Source: CAYRHS01 sp964424125 (GTDB lineage: Bacteria; Actinomycetota; Acidimicrobiia; IMCC26256; JAOSJL01). Taken from it: a stretch of DNA of 17,722 nt. The stretch's first letter is position 1, and every line of letters starts with the position of its first letter. The stretch spans positions 1-17,722 of the forward strand of contig CAYRHS010000056.1 in the NCBI GenBank assembly GCA_964424125.1, written 5' to 3'. Made by a program: the position numbers and the translations under genes. Under the pieces are notes generated by a model, which ran no database searches, had not been told where the DNA came from, and was given only the letters and a program-made list of their open reading frames with translations. Shown here in pieces: positions 6,560-14,434 of the stretch.

Positions 6560-6566
6560 GCCGCCC

Positions 6567-9354
6567 GTGACCGTCCCGACCGAGCCTCGCGGCGTCGCGA
6601 TCGTGCCGCACACGCACTGGGACCGCGAGTGGTACGCGCCGTTCCAGACCTTCCGGATGCGACTCGTCGAGCTACTGGACGCGCTGCTCCCCGTCCTCGA
6701 GCAGGAAGAGACGTACGCCCACTTCCTCCTCGACGGTCAGACCGTGGTCGTCGACGACTACCTGGCCATCCGCCCGGAGGCCGAGCAACGGATCCGCACA
6801 CTCGTCACGGGGGGGCGACTCTCGATCGGCCCGTGGGCGGTGCTCATGGACGAGTTCATGGTCTCCGGAGAGACGATCGTTCGGGATCTCCAACACGGCC
6901 TCCGCCGCGCAGACGCGCTCGGCGGCGCGATGCCGGTCGGGTACCTGCCCGACATGTTCGGCCACATCGGCCAGATGCCCCAGCTCCTCCGGCTTGCCGG
7001 TCTCGAGCACGCAGTGGTCTGGCGGGGTGTTCCCTCCGCGATCGAAGGCACGGCGTTCCGGTGGCGAGGGCCCGACGGTTCCGTCGTCCGGGCCGAGTAC
7101 CTCTACGGCTCGTACTCGAACGGCCGGGACCTCCCGGCCGACGCTGCGGGACTGGTAGAGCGCGCCCGGAGCTACGAGGCCGAGCTGGGCGGGAGCGTCG
7201 ACGGCTCCCTGCTGCTCATGAACGGAACCGACCACCAGCTCCCGCAACCGGGGGTCGGCCGCGTGGCCGCGGCTGCGAACACCGCGCAGCGCGACTTCCG
7301 GTTCGCGGTCATGTCCTTGCCCGAGTACCTCGGCTCACGACCAGCTCGTGCACTCCCCGAATGGACGGGTGAGCTGCGCTCGGGTGCCCGCGCCAACGTC
7401 CTCATGGGAGTCGCGTCCAACCGCGTCGACGTGCACCAGGAGGCAGCCGCGGCCGAGCGGGCGCTCGAGCGAGGGGCCGAGCCCCTCGCCGCGCTCCTCC
7501 TTCCCCCCGACGACTCCGCCACGCGGTTCCTGGACGACGCCTGGTCCCGCCTGGTGCTCAATGCCGCACACGACTCGTCGTGTGCGTGCAGCGCCGACGA
7601 GGTGGTCGACGCTCCGGGCACGGTGGTCGAGGTGGTCGACGCGGTNNNNNNNNNNCCAGGAAGCTCGCCAGCTCGCCGAGGGAGTCACGCGTCGGGCACG
7701 GCGAAGGCTCGCGACGAAGGTGGACGCGCCATCGGGCTCCACCATCGTTCTCAACCCGACTGCTCGCCCCCGCGGAGGGCTGGTCGAGGTCACCGTGCCG
7801 GGTCGAGGACCCGTGACGTTCCTCACCGCCGACCACCGGCCCGTCCCGACCCAGGTCGTGGAAGTCCTGGAAGGCGAGCGATTCTCGACGACCGTCACCG
7901 GAGCGAAGATCCGGTGGGTGGTGGAGGCCATGCGGGGTCCGGAGTTCCGAGGTGTCCGCGTGGTCGATCATGCCGTCACCGAAGAAGCGGACGGAACGGT
8001 CGCGGTGACCATGCGCGAAGCCGGGCCAGAGGAGGCACCGTCGAGCCTCGATCCGCTGCGCGGCGAGCTTCTCGCGCGCGCCGACCGGGACGTCACGTTC
8101 CGCGTGCGACTCCTGCGGGCCCCGGCCCGGCGGGTCGTCCTCGCGGCTGATCGCATCCCGGGCTTCGGCTGGCGGACACTGCGAGCCGAGGACGTCGCGT
8201 CGGGGGACGTCACGGGGGAAATGGACGCGGGCGTCAGGCACTCAGGGGCACAACTGGCGAACGGACACCTCTCGGCAACCGTCGATCACGAGACCGGTCT
8301 CGTCGCGCTCGAGAGCGACGAGGGCGTCGTCGTCGCCGGGGCGAACCGGCTCGTCGACGGAGGCGACGGCGGCGACACGTACAACTACTCGCCGCCGGCT
8401 GACGACCGCGTCGTCGACGTGCCGACGTCCGTAGCGATCTCGACCATCGAGGCGGGACCGGTGCGGGGCCGGATCCGCGTCGAAGCCGAGTACGAGTGGC
8501 CGACGCACGCCGTCGGGGACGAGCGGTCTTCTGACCGCCGCAGCGACGAGGTCGCGCCGGCGCTCGTGACCACGACCTACGAGCTGCGAGCCGGAGAACG
8601 ATTCCTCCGAGTGCGCGTCGAGCTCGACCACCATCACCGCGATCACCGCCTGCGCGCGCACTTCCCGCTTCCCGCTCTCGTGACGGGGTCGGACGCCGAG
8701 TGCGCGTTCGCCGTCGTGCACCGGGGCCTCGACGTCGAGGGTGGACCCCATGAGTTCCCGCTGCCCACGTTCCCCTCCCGCCGCTTCGTCGACGCCTCGG
8801 CCGGTGACGTGGGGCTCGCCGTCCTGCACGACGGCTTGCTGGAGTACGAGCTCGTCGACGACGGACGCGAGCTCGCGCTGACGTTGCTCCGCGCGACCGG
8901 CTACCTCTCCCGCGCCGAGCCCGCGTTGCGACCGAACCCGGCTGGTCCGCTGGATCCGCTCGCCGGCCCCCAGCTCCCCGGGCCGCTCGTCTTCGAGTAT
9001 GCGCTGCTCCCCCACCGGGGGGACTGGCGCGACGCCGGGTGCTACGCGGCCGCCGACGAGTTCCTCGTCCCGCTCGAGCGGGTACGCGGAGGCGGCGTCG
9101 GCTCCGAGCTCCCCGCGACGGGCGCGGTGCGCGAGGGGCCCGGTGGTGAGGTCTCGGCCCTCCAGCGTGACGGGCCGCGTCTCGTCCTGCGCTGCTTCAA
9201 TCCCTCACCCGAGGCTTCGACGGTACGGGTGCAGAGGGCAGGCGAGCCCGTCGCGGGTGACGAGATCGACCTTCGTGGAGCAATCGTCGCCCCGTTCGCC
9301 GGGAGCCGCACGATCGGCCCGGCCGAGATCGTCACGCTTCGCCTGACGGACTGA
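6567..9354 (+). CDS. Glycoside hydrolase family 38 alpha-mannosidase (with assembly gap)
   Basis: The N-terminal catalytic domain carries the GH38 motifs: PHTHWDREWY (Zn ligands His17 and Asp19), YLPDMFGHIGQMPQL (nucleophile Asp129) and NAAHDSSCACSADEVVDA (Zn ligand His335). After the gap come the linker helix QEARQLAEGVTRRARRRLAT and the long beta-sandwich region of bacterial GH38 enzymes, ending FAGSRTIGPAEIVTLRLTD. Total is about 925 residues, normal for MngB-like enzymes. The frame before the N run and the frame after it do not agree, because the ten Ns are a placeholder; a gap of 9 or 12 would restore frame. No signal peptide is seen, so it likely acts in the cytoplasm on mannosylated or mannosyl-glycerate-type substrates. 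Start GTG 6567 is supported by the leaderless -10 box and the motif position. Confidence 0.88.
7599..7642 (+). repeat. 14-bp direct repeat, 30-bp offset, beside the N gap
   Basis: GAGGTGGTCGACGC occurs at 7599-7612 and again at 7629-7642, exactly 30 bp apart, three bases before the N run. In protein it makes DEVVDA-PGTVVEVVDA. GH38 relatives go from DEVVD.V to the EARQ helix in a few residues, so the second copy looks like extra sequence from a misassembled contig end. Confidence 0.6.
7646..7655. other. Assembly gap (10 Ns) inside the alpha-mannosidase gene
   Basis: Ten Ns separate the catalytic domain from the rest. The reading frame changes across it, so the true gap is not ten bases. Confidence 0.95.
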
Positions 9355-10561
9355 GCAGCGCCTCGCCACGAGGCTCGCGGGTCGACCACGACCGATCGAG
9401 GCCAGGGGCGCGCAGCTCGACCCCGGGATCGCACTCCCAGAGCAGCGCGGGCCGGGCACCATGCCAGCGGACGGTGTACGAGACCACACCGGCCCGGGTC
9501 GGTGCGTGTCGCACCGACAACGGACCGCCGAGCCACTCACGCGGAAGCTCGCCGAGGACCTCGACCGAGCCGGGGACCGCGTCCCGGGCGAGGACGGCCC
9601 GGAGCGCGACCAGGAAGGGAGCAGGACCCTTGGGCCACGTGCCGACGGGCGAAGCCGCGCGCCGGAGCCGTTCCAGCTCACCGGATCGGAGTGCACCCCG
9701 CCGACGCGCTCGGCGACGCTCTCTCCAACCGAGTCTCGCCCAGCCGGCGAGCGCCTCGCGGTCGTGGCCCCAATCCTCCAGCGCGGCAACCGCCTCCGGT
9801 GTGAGCCGACGACCGGGGCCGGCCAGGAGAAGGAGCGTCGCCCGTGCCGCGTCGAGCAGCTCCTGCCATGCGGGATCGGGGAGCTCGACCCGGAGCCCCA
9901 CGTCGAGTTGCGACCGCCATCCGCGAGCGATGGCGTCCGGATCGGGAAGTGAGCGCGACGTGCGCTCGACCCGACGCGTCGGCTCCAGGGGAACCGTGGC
10001 CGTTACCGAGGCGCGATGCGCCACCGGGAACAGCAGCGCCACACCGGCGCCTCCCGCGCGGTCGACGGCCGGACGCACCGGACCCGTCTCCGCACCACCC
10101 TCGACCACTGCCTCCCATCGCGTGCCGGCGTCGGGACCGGCCGTCCACCGCAACGGTGCGCGCGGGAGCTCGATCGCCGCGAGCCCGTCCACCACGACAA
10201 CCGCATCCTCGACCTCGATCGAGCGCACGGCGCCTCCCGGTCCCGGTCCGACGTCGAAGGCGACGACGAAGGGTGCGGGGGACTCGTTGCGGACCTCGAC
10301 GACGAGCCTCTCCCCCGCAGAGGAAACGACCTGGACCGCGTCACCACCGGGCACGCGGAGCCGCGTCTCTGCCACCGGCGCCGCCCGCACCCTCCGTTGC
10401 CGCACTGCCGCTTCCGCGGCCGGGTCACGCCACCGGTCGTCGGCGCCCACCCACCATCGGAGCACCCAACCGGCGTCGTCGAAGGAGATCGCTCCGACCG
10501 CGTCGATTCGAGCGGTGCGGGACCGGCCGAGCGCGCCGACCACGATCGGCGCGGTCGTCAC
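9332..10561 (-). CDS. Protein of unknown function (409 aa), possible carbohydrate-active fold
   Basis: The N-terminal half (to about residue 200) is strand-rich (GWVLRWWVGADDRW, LVVEVRNESPAPFVVAFDVG, AVVVVDGLAAIELPRAPLRW), suggesting a beta-sandwich. Then comes a helical part (WQELLDAARATLLLLAGPGR, AVAALEDWGHDREALAGWAR, FLVALRAVLARDAVPGS). The C-terminus has AGVVSYTVRWHGARPALLWE followed by a strand-rich tail ending in GEALL. Beta-sandwich, helical region and C-terminal sandwich in this order recall helical-toroid glycosidases, but I see no catalytic acid motif and make no call. It is the last gene of plsC-gpsA-unknown: its GTG 10561 overlaps the gpsA stop (GTGA). Its end overlaps the convergent alpha-mannosidase end by 23 bp. 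Confidence 0.75.
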   Translation of the reverse strand: MTTAPIVVGALGRSRTARIDAVGAISFDDAGWVLRWWVGADDRWRDPAAEAAVRQRRVRAAPVAETRLRVPGGDAVQVVSSAGERLVVEVRNESPAPFVVAFDVGPGPGGAVRSIEVEDAVVVVDGLAAIELPRAPLRWTAGPDAGTRWEAVVEGGAETGPVRPAVDRAGGAGVALLFPVAHRASVTATVPLEPTRRVERTSRSLPDPDAIARGWRSQLDVGLRVELPDPAWQELLDAARATLLLLAGPGRRLTPEAVAALEDWGHDREALAGWARLGWRERRRARRRGALRSGELERLRRAASPVGTWPKGPAPFLVALRAVLARDAVPGSVEVLGELPREWLGGPLSVRHAPTRAGVVSYTVRWHGARPALLWECDPGVELRAPGLDRSWSTREPRGEALLSPSGEA

Positions 10562-11595
10562 GTCTGGCGCTTCTGACGCGCCTCGGCGATGCCGTGCCCT
10601 TCCGACTTGGCTTCGCGGGACATGAGCGCGGGAACGATGTCCGCCGGTCGCCGACCCTCGTAGAGCACGGCTCCGACCTGTTCGGCGATGGGCATCTCGA
10701 CGCGGTGCGTGCGGGCCAGGTCGAGGACCGCTTCGGTGGACTTCACGCCCTCGGCGACCATCTTCATCTCGGCGACGATGTCATCGAGAGTCCGCCCCTG
10801 GCCGAGCTGGAATCCCACGGTGCGGTTCCGGCTCTTGTCGCTCATGCAGGTTGCGATGAGGTCACCGACGCCGGCGAGGCCGCCGAATGTCAGGGCGTGG
10901 CCCCCCACCGCGACGCCCAGCCTGGTCAACTCGGCCAGCCCGCGGGTCAAGAGCGCCGCGAGCGTGTTGCTCCCATAGCCCAACCCCGCCGCGATCCCCG
11001 CGGCGATGGCCATGACGTTCTTCAGCGCGCCCGCGATCTCGCACCCCACGACGTCGGGATTCGTGTAGACGCGGAAGGTGGGAGTCATGAAGAGGGCCTG
11101 GAAGCGGCGGCCGATCTCCTCGTCGGGCATGGCGACGACCGACGCCGTCGGCTGTCCCGCAGCCACCTCGCGTGCGAGGTTCGGGCCGGTGAGCACGCCG
11201 ACCCGGGAAGGATCGTGGTCCGGGAGCGTCGCGAGGATGATCTCCGTTCCTCGCAGGTTCGTTCCCTGTTCGACGCCCTTCGCCAGGCTCACGATGGGCA
11301 CGTCGTTCGCGACGTAGGGCGCCGCGTCCTCCATGACCCCCCGGATCCCGTGGGAGGGCACGCCCATCACGATCGCGTCGGCATCGCGACACGCTTCCTC
11401 GAGGGAGTTCGTGGCCCGCAGGGAGTCGGGCAGCGTCAGATCGGGGTGGTAGTTGCGGTTGACGTGCTCGGTCGCGATCTGTTCAGCGGTCTCGGGCTCG
11501 CGCGCCCAGATGATGGCGTCGACCTCCGGTCGGGCCGCCACGATGCCCGCGACCGTCGTCCCCCACGATCCCGCCCCAACGACCGTGACCTTCAT
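10558..11595 (-). CDS. gpsA: NAD(P)-dependent glycerol-3-phosphate dehydrogenase
   Basis: The 345-residue protein begins MKVTVVGAGSWGTT, the Rossmann GxGxWG loop at residues 7-12. Family landmarks follow in order: VMGVPSHGIR, VSLAKGVEQ, VLTGPNLAREVAAGQPTASV, CEIAGALKNVMAIAAGIAAG (catalytic Lys192), LAGVGDLIATC (242-250) and SRNR (255-258, phosphate binding). It reduces dihydroxyacetone phosphate to sn-glycerol-3-phosphate in the cytoplasm, the entry to phospholipid synthesis. ATG 11595 overlaps the stop of plsC upstream (ATGA), and its own stop overlaps the start of the 409-residue protein. The acyltransferase partner next to it fits a shared lipid role. Longer upstream in-frame starts are rejected because the Rossmann strand starts at residue 1. 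Confidence 0.95.
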   Translation of the reverse strand: MKVTVVGAGSWGTTVAGIVAARPEVDAIIWAREPETAEQIATEHVNRNYHPDLTLPDSLRATNSLEEACRDADAIVMGVPSHGIRGVMEDAAPYVANDVPIVSLAKGVEQGTNLRGTEIILATLPDHDPSRVGVLTGPNLAREVAAGQPTASVVAMPDEEIGRRFQALFMTPTFRVYTNPDVVGCEIAGALKNVMAIAAGIAAGLGYGSNTLAALLTRGLAELTRLGVAVGGHALTFGGLAGVGDLIATCMSDKSRNRTVGFQLGQGRTLDDIVAEMKMVAEGVKSTEAVLDLARTHRVEMPIAEQVGAVLYEGRRPADIVPALMSREAKSEGHGIAEARQKRQT

Positions 11596-12308
11596 GACAC
11601 CGCCTCGCTTCGACAGCTTCGCAATAGCGCGGTTCCGGGATCGCGTACCCACCACCCGTCCTCGTCCGGCGCGGGACGTTGCGGGTAGAGCTCCCGCGCC
11701 CGAGCGACCTGGGTGCAGATCGCAGCCATGATGCGGTCGGTCGCTTCGTGCACATCGTCCTCGGGACCCACGCGCACCGGAGTTCCCACGGCCGCGACCT
11801 CGGCGATCCCGCACCGCCAATTGGGTAGGCGACCCTTGAAGAGGATCCGATGCGCCCCCCAGAGCCCGACCGGCGTCACCGGGACACCCGTTGCCCGGGC
11901 CAGCCGGGCCGTACCGGTCTTGCCCGCCATCGGCTCGAGGTCGAGCGAGATCGTCCCCTCGGGGAACACGGCGATGCACTCGCCGCTCCGAACCTCGGCG
12001 ATCGCCGGCGCGAGCGCGTCGGCTGCGCTCTCGGTACCTCGACGCACGGGAATCTGCCGCACCGCCCGCAGCAACGGCCCGAGTGCCCGCTTCTCAAAGA
12101 GCTCCTCCTTGGCCAGGAACCGAATCCGCCGGCGTCTTCGGTCGGCCACGTAGGCGAGACACAAGGGATCGAGGTGCGACGCGTGGTTCGACGTGAGGAT
12201 CACCGGGCCCCGCGCCGGGACGAGCTGCCATCCCTCCGCGACCCACTCCAAGCCGTACCGCAGAGGCACGTAGAAGATGCCCTTCGCCACCGGATACAGC
12301 GGTTCCAC
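11592..12308 (-). CDS. plsC: 1-acyl-sn-glycerol-3-phosphate acyltransferase family protein (PlsC-like)
   Basis: About 238 residues with the acyltransferase motifs NHASHLD (His42, Asp47; the HX4D pair) and FPEGTIS (residues 115-121), plus VTPVGLWGAHRILF. The enzyme transfers an acyl chain to lysophosphatidate or a related acceptor at the membrane. It heads the operon with gpsA. Start is uncertain. GTG 12308 is preferred because TATCCT on the minus strand ends seven bases before it, giving a leaderless start; GTG 12311 and ATG 12332 are in frame too, the latter overlapping the cofC start codon by two bases on the other strand. The C-terminal region ends with RDPGTALLRSCRSEAVS. Exact acceptor specificity is not readable. 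Confidence 0.88.
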   Translation of the reverse strand: MEPLYPVAKGIFYVPLRYGLEWVAEGWQLVPARGPVILTSNHASHLDPLCLAYVADRRRRRIRFLAKEELFEKRALGPLLRAVRQIPVRRGTESAADALAPAIAEVRSGECIAVFPEGTISLDLEPMAGKTGTARLARATGVPVTPVGLWGAHRILFKGRLPNWRCGIAEVAAVGTPVRVGPEDDVHEATDRIMAAICTQVARARELYPQRPAPDEDGWWVRDPGTALLRSCRSEAVS

Positions 12309-12314
12309 CACCGG

Positions 12315-12321
12315 TAGGATA
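12315..12321. promoter_or_regulatory. Overlapping divergent -10 boxes for plsC and cofC
   Basis: The seven bases TAGGATA read TAGGAT on the plus strand (ten bases before cofC ATG 12331) and TATCCT on the minus strand (seven bases before plsC GTG 12308). Both fit TANNNT. One symmetric element could therefore serve both genes in opposite directions, with almost no 5' leader on either mRNA. Confidence 0.45.
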
Positions 12322-12330
12322 CGCAGGCCC

Positions 12331-12963
12331 ATGGCCCGCCATGCTGCCGTCGCCGGCGTCGTGATCCCCCTTCGCGCGTTCCATGGCGGAAAGGCGCGAC
12401 TCGCTTCCCGCCTCGAGCCTGAGGGGCGCACCCGGTTCGTACGCTGGATGGCCGAGCGGGTGGTGGCGGCAGCAGCCGACCTCCCCGTCGCCGTCGTGAC
12501 CGACGCGGCCGACGTTCGGGGCTGGGCCGAGCGCCTCGGCGCCACCGTCCTCGACGATCCCGGCAGCCTCGACGCCTCCGCTTCTGTCGGGCGCGACTGG
12601 GCACGTCGTGCGGGACTCGAGCGGCTCGTCGTCGCCCACGGCGACCTCCCGCGGGCGAGGTCGTTCCAATCGGTGCTGCCCGCAGAGCCCGGCGGGGTCG
12701 TCGCGGTCGCGTGCCATCGAGGCGACGGCACACCGGTGCTCTCGGTCCCCACCGCGGCGCCGTTCACGTTCTCGTACGGGGCGGGATCGTTCGCGCGGCA
12801 CCGGTCCGAGGCCGAGCGTCTCGATCTCCCGTTCGTCGCCGTCGACGACCCGTCGCTGGCATTCGACGTCGACCTTCCCGACGACCTCGACCAGCTCGAA
12901 GCGTTCTTGGCTGAGGAGCTCCGAACGGTGGTGCCCGAAGCAGCGCACACACGGGCTTCGTGA
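12331..12963 (+). CDS. cofC: Phospholactate/phosphoenolpyruvate guanylyltransferase (coenzyme F420 synthesis)
   Basis: The 210-residue protein has the CofC/FbiD pattern: AGVVIPLRAFHGGKARLASR (nucleotide-binding start with the conserved Lys-x-Arg-Leu), LPVAVVTDAADVRGWAERLG, VVAHGDLPRAR (metal-binding Asp), VAVACHRGDGTPVLSVP, then FTFSYGAGSFARH and the C-terminal AFDVDLPDDLDQLE. The enzyme links GMP to 2-phospholactate or phosphoenolpyruvate, making the activated precursor of F420; actinobacterial enzymes (FbiD) use PEP. It implies an F420-using organism. ATG 12331 directly precedes the first strand. GTGA overlap couples it to the PIG-L gene. It shares a -10 region with divergent plsC. In Mycobacterium tuberculosis, from memory, fbiD is likewise next to a gpsA homologue. 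Confidence 0.85.
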   Translation: MARHAAVAGVVIPLRAFHGGKARLASRLEPEGRTRFVRWMAERVVAAAADLPVAVVTDAADVRGWAERLGATVLDDPGSLDASASVGRDWARRAGLERLVVAHGDLPRARSFQSVLPAEPGGVVAVACHRGDGTPVLSVPTAAPFTFSYGAGSFARHRSEAERLDLPFVAVDDPSLAFDVDLPDDLDQLEAFLAEELRTVVPEAAHTRAS

Positions 12964-13676
12964 GCGCCGACGGCCTTCCGACACCGGAACGCGTCCTGGC
13001 GATCGGCGCTCACCCGGACGACGTGGAGTTCGGCGCCGGCGCGACGCTCGCCCGCTGGGCGGACGACGGTGCGGATGTCAGGATGCTGGTCCTGACCGAT
13101 GGTTCCAAGGGCACGTGGGAGCCGGACGCGGATCCTGCCGAACTCGTCGCGCGGCGACGACGTGAACAGGAAGCGGCCGCCGAGGTCCTCGGTGCCCGCG
13201 GTGTGGAGTTCGCGGGTTACGTCGACGGCGAGCTCGAGAACGGCCGCGCCGAACGTGCGTTCCTGGCCGCCACGGTGCGGCGTCTCCGCCCGGTGGTGCT
13301 GCTCGGTCACGATCCATGGAAGCGCTACCGGCTCCATCCCGACCACCGGGCCGCCGGTTTCCTGGTGCTCGACGCCGTTGTCGCCGCCCGGGACCCGCAC
13401 TTCTTTCCTGAACAGCTGGATCCCGGCGGCCTGGAACCGCATCGGCCGCGTTCGATCCTGCTCTTCGAGGCCGAAGATCCCGATCTGCTCGAGCCGGCGG
13501 GCGGCTACCTCGACCGCAAGGTCGCGGCGCTCCTCGAACACCGCAGCCAGTGGCGCTCGACGATGGACATCACCGGCGACGACGGACCGGACGCGTTCGC
13601 CGCTCGCGTGCGAGCCGAGGCGACCGTCGCGGGAGCCGGAGCACCAGGCGAGGCGTTCAAGGTCCTCGACGCGTAA
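12960..13676 (+). CDS. PIG-L (LmbE-like) family Zn-dependent deacetylase
   Basis: The 238-residue protein has the PIG-L metal site: AHPDDVEFG at residues 17-25 (His18, Asp20/21) and HPDHRAAG (His126, His129). Between them are DVRMLVLTDGSKGTWEPDAD and VDGELENGR. Family members hydrolyse N-acetyl groups on glucosaminyl compounds, for example MshB and Mca in mycothiol metabolism. The substrate here is not fixed; the spacing is also consistent with a BshB-like enzyme. GTG 12960 overlaps the cofC stop (GTGA), so it is translationally coupled to F420 synthesis. The TAA stop at 13674-13676 is followed by a strong hairpin. No signal peptide, so it is cytoplasmic. Confidence 0.85.
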   Translation: MSADGLPTPERVLAIGAHPDDVEFGAGATLARWADDGADVRMLVLTDGSKGTWEPDADPAELVARRRREQEAAAEVLGARGVEFAGYVDGELENGRAERAFLAATVRRLRPVVLLGHDPWKRYRLHPDHRAAGFLVLDAVVAARDPHFFPEQLDPGGLEPHRPRSILLFEAEDPDLLEPAGGYLDRKVAALLEHRSQWRSTMDITGDDGPDAFAARVRAEATVAGAGAPGEAFKVLDA

Positions 13677-13700
13677 CGGGAGGGCTTGCTCCTGACGCGC

Positions 13701-13731
13701 CGAGGCGGGGGCCGGATGGGCCCCCGCCTCG
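13701..13731. terminator. Bidirectional hairpin terminator between convergent genes
   Basis: A perfect 13-bp G/C-rich stem (13701-13713 with 13719-13731) encloses a 5-nt loop. It stands between the stop of the PIG-L gene and the stop of the KPAKR gene on the other strand, so it can end both transcripts. There is no T run, as is common in G+C-rich actinobacteria. Confidence 0.75.
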
Positions 13732-13750
13732 AGATGGTCCCGTACCGCGA

Positions 13751-14365
13751 CTAGCGGCGTCGGGTCGTCTTGCGCTTGGCGGGCTTGCGCTTCGCAGGCT
13801 TACGCTTCGCAGGCTTCCGCTTGGCAGGCTTACGCCGCTTGGCAGGCTTCCGCCGCTTGGCAGGCTTGCGCTTCGCAGGCTTACGCCGCTTGGCAGGCTT
13901 ACGCTTCGCAGGCTTCCGCTTGGCAGGCTTCCGCTTGGCAGGCTTACGCCGCTTGGCAGGCTTGCGCTTCGCAGGCTTACGCCGCTTGGCAGGCTTACGC
14001 TNNNNNNNNNNNNNNNNNNNNNNNNNNNNNNNNNNNNNNNNNNNNNNNNNNNNNNNNNNNNNNNNNNNNNNNNNNNNNNNNNNNNNNNNNNNNNNNNNNN
14101 NCTTACGCCGCTTGGCAGGCTTGCGCTTCGCAGGCTTGCGCTTCGCAGGCTTACGCCGCTTGGCAGGCTTACGCTTCGCAGGCTTCCGCTTGGCAGGCTT
14201 CCGCTTGGCAGGCTTACGCCGCTTGGCAGGCTTGCGCTTCGCAGGCTTACGCCGCTTGGCAGGCTTGCGCTTCGCAGGCTTGCGCTTCGCAGGCTTACGC
14301 TTCGCAGGCTTCCGCTTGGCGGGCTTGCGTGCTGTCCGTCTCTTTGCCGGAGGCACCGTCACCAC
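13751..14365 (-). CDS. Histone H1-like KPAKR-repeat protein (HupB-type tail)
   Basis: Starting at GTG 14365 the peptide opens VTVPPAKRRTARKPAKRKPA-like and then consists almost wholly of KPAKR and KPAKRR units, ending KTTRRR before TAG 13751-13753. About 204 residues are counted, including 33-34 hidden by Ns, so true length is unknown. Such Lys/Pro/Ala/Arg tails form the C-terminal half of mycobacterial HupB and streptomycete HupS, where they bind DNA without sequence preference and compact the nucleoid. The ORF lies directly downstream of the HU gene in the same frame, 23 codons after its TAG stop. GGAAAGG just before the GTG codons may act as a ribosome site; GTG 14359 is another start. The other five open frames here are artefacts of the repeat. 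Confidence 0.75.
   Translation of the reverse strand: MVTVPPAKRRTARKPAKRKPAKRKPAKRKPAKRKPAKRRKPAKRKPAKRRKPAKRKPAKRKPAKRKPAKRRKPAKRKPAKRKPAKRRKXXXXXXXXXXXXXXXXXXXXXXXXXXXXXXXXXXRKPAKRRKPAKRKPAKRRKPAKRKPAKRKPAKRKPAKRRKPAKRKPAKRRKPAKRRKPAKRKPAKRKPAKRKPAKRKTTRRR
13770..14332 (-). repeat. KPAKR-coding tandem array with higher-order duplication
   Basis: The array is built of 15-bp (KPAKR) and 18-bp (KPAKRR) units with a few synonymous variants (Ala GCC or GCG, Arg CGG, CGC or CGT). Beyond the short unit there is a long copy: 13860-13996 is identical, base for base over 137 bp, to 14130-14266. This larger duplication explains why the assembly broke inside the array. Confidence 0.85.
14002..14101. 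other. Assembly gap (100 Ns) inside the KPAKR array
   Basis: One hundred Ns, the common placeholder for a gap of unknown size. The KPAKR frame happens to agree on both sides. Confidence 0.95.
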
Positions 14366-14434
14366 CTTTCCGTCATGAGCGCCCCTCGCGCTCTTCTTTC
14401 TCGGGCCGGCCGATGACCGGCGTCCGACACCTTG

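Noticed and set aside
9844..11688. 614-codon plus-strand ORF opposite gpsA and the 409-residue gene
   Set aside because: It is the mirror of two genes with clear motifs or overlaps; its translation is Arg/Pro/His-rich with no recognisable domain.
11592..13541. Single 649-codon minus ORF including plsC, and upstream extensions of the gpsA, gltX and DUF218 frames
   Set aside because: Only the C-terminal part is PlsC; the rest lies opposite cofC and PIG-L, whose motifs are clear. High G+C content keeps shadow frames open.
13770..14332. CRISPR array
   Set aside because: Units are contiguous 15/18-bp coding repeats with no unique spacers and no cas genes.
13770..14378. Plus-strand ORFs through the KPAKR array (Leu/Ala/Gly/Arg or Leu/Pro/Arg repeats)
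   Set aside because: A repeat with unit lengths divisible by three leaves all six frames open. Only the minus KPAKR frame matches known H1-like tails and follows hup.
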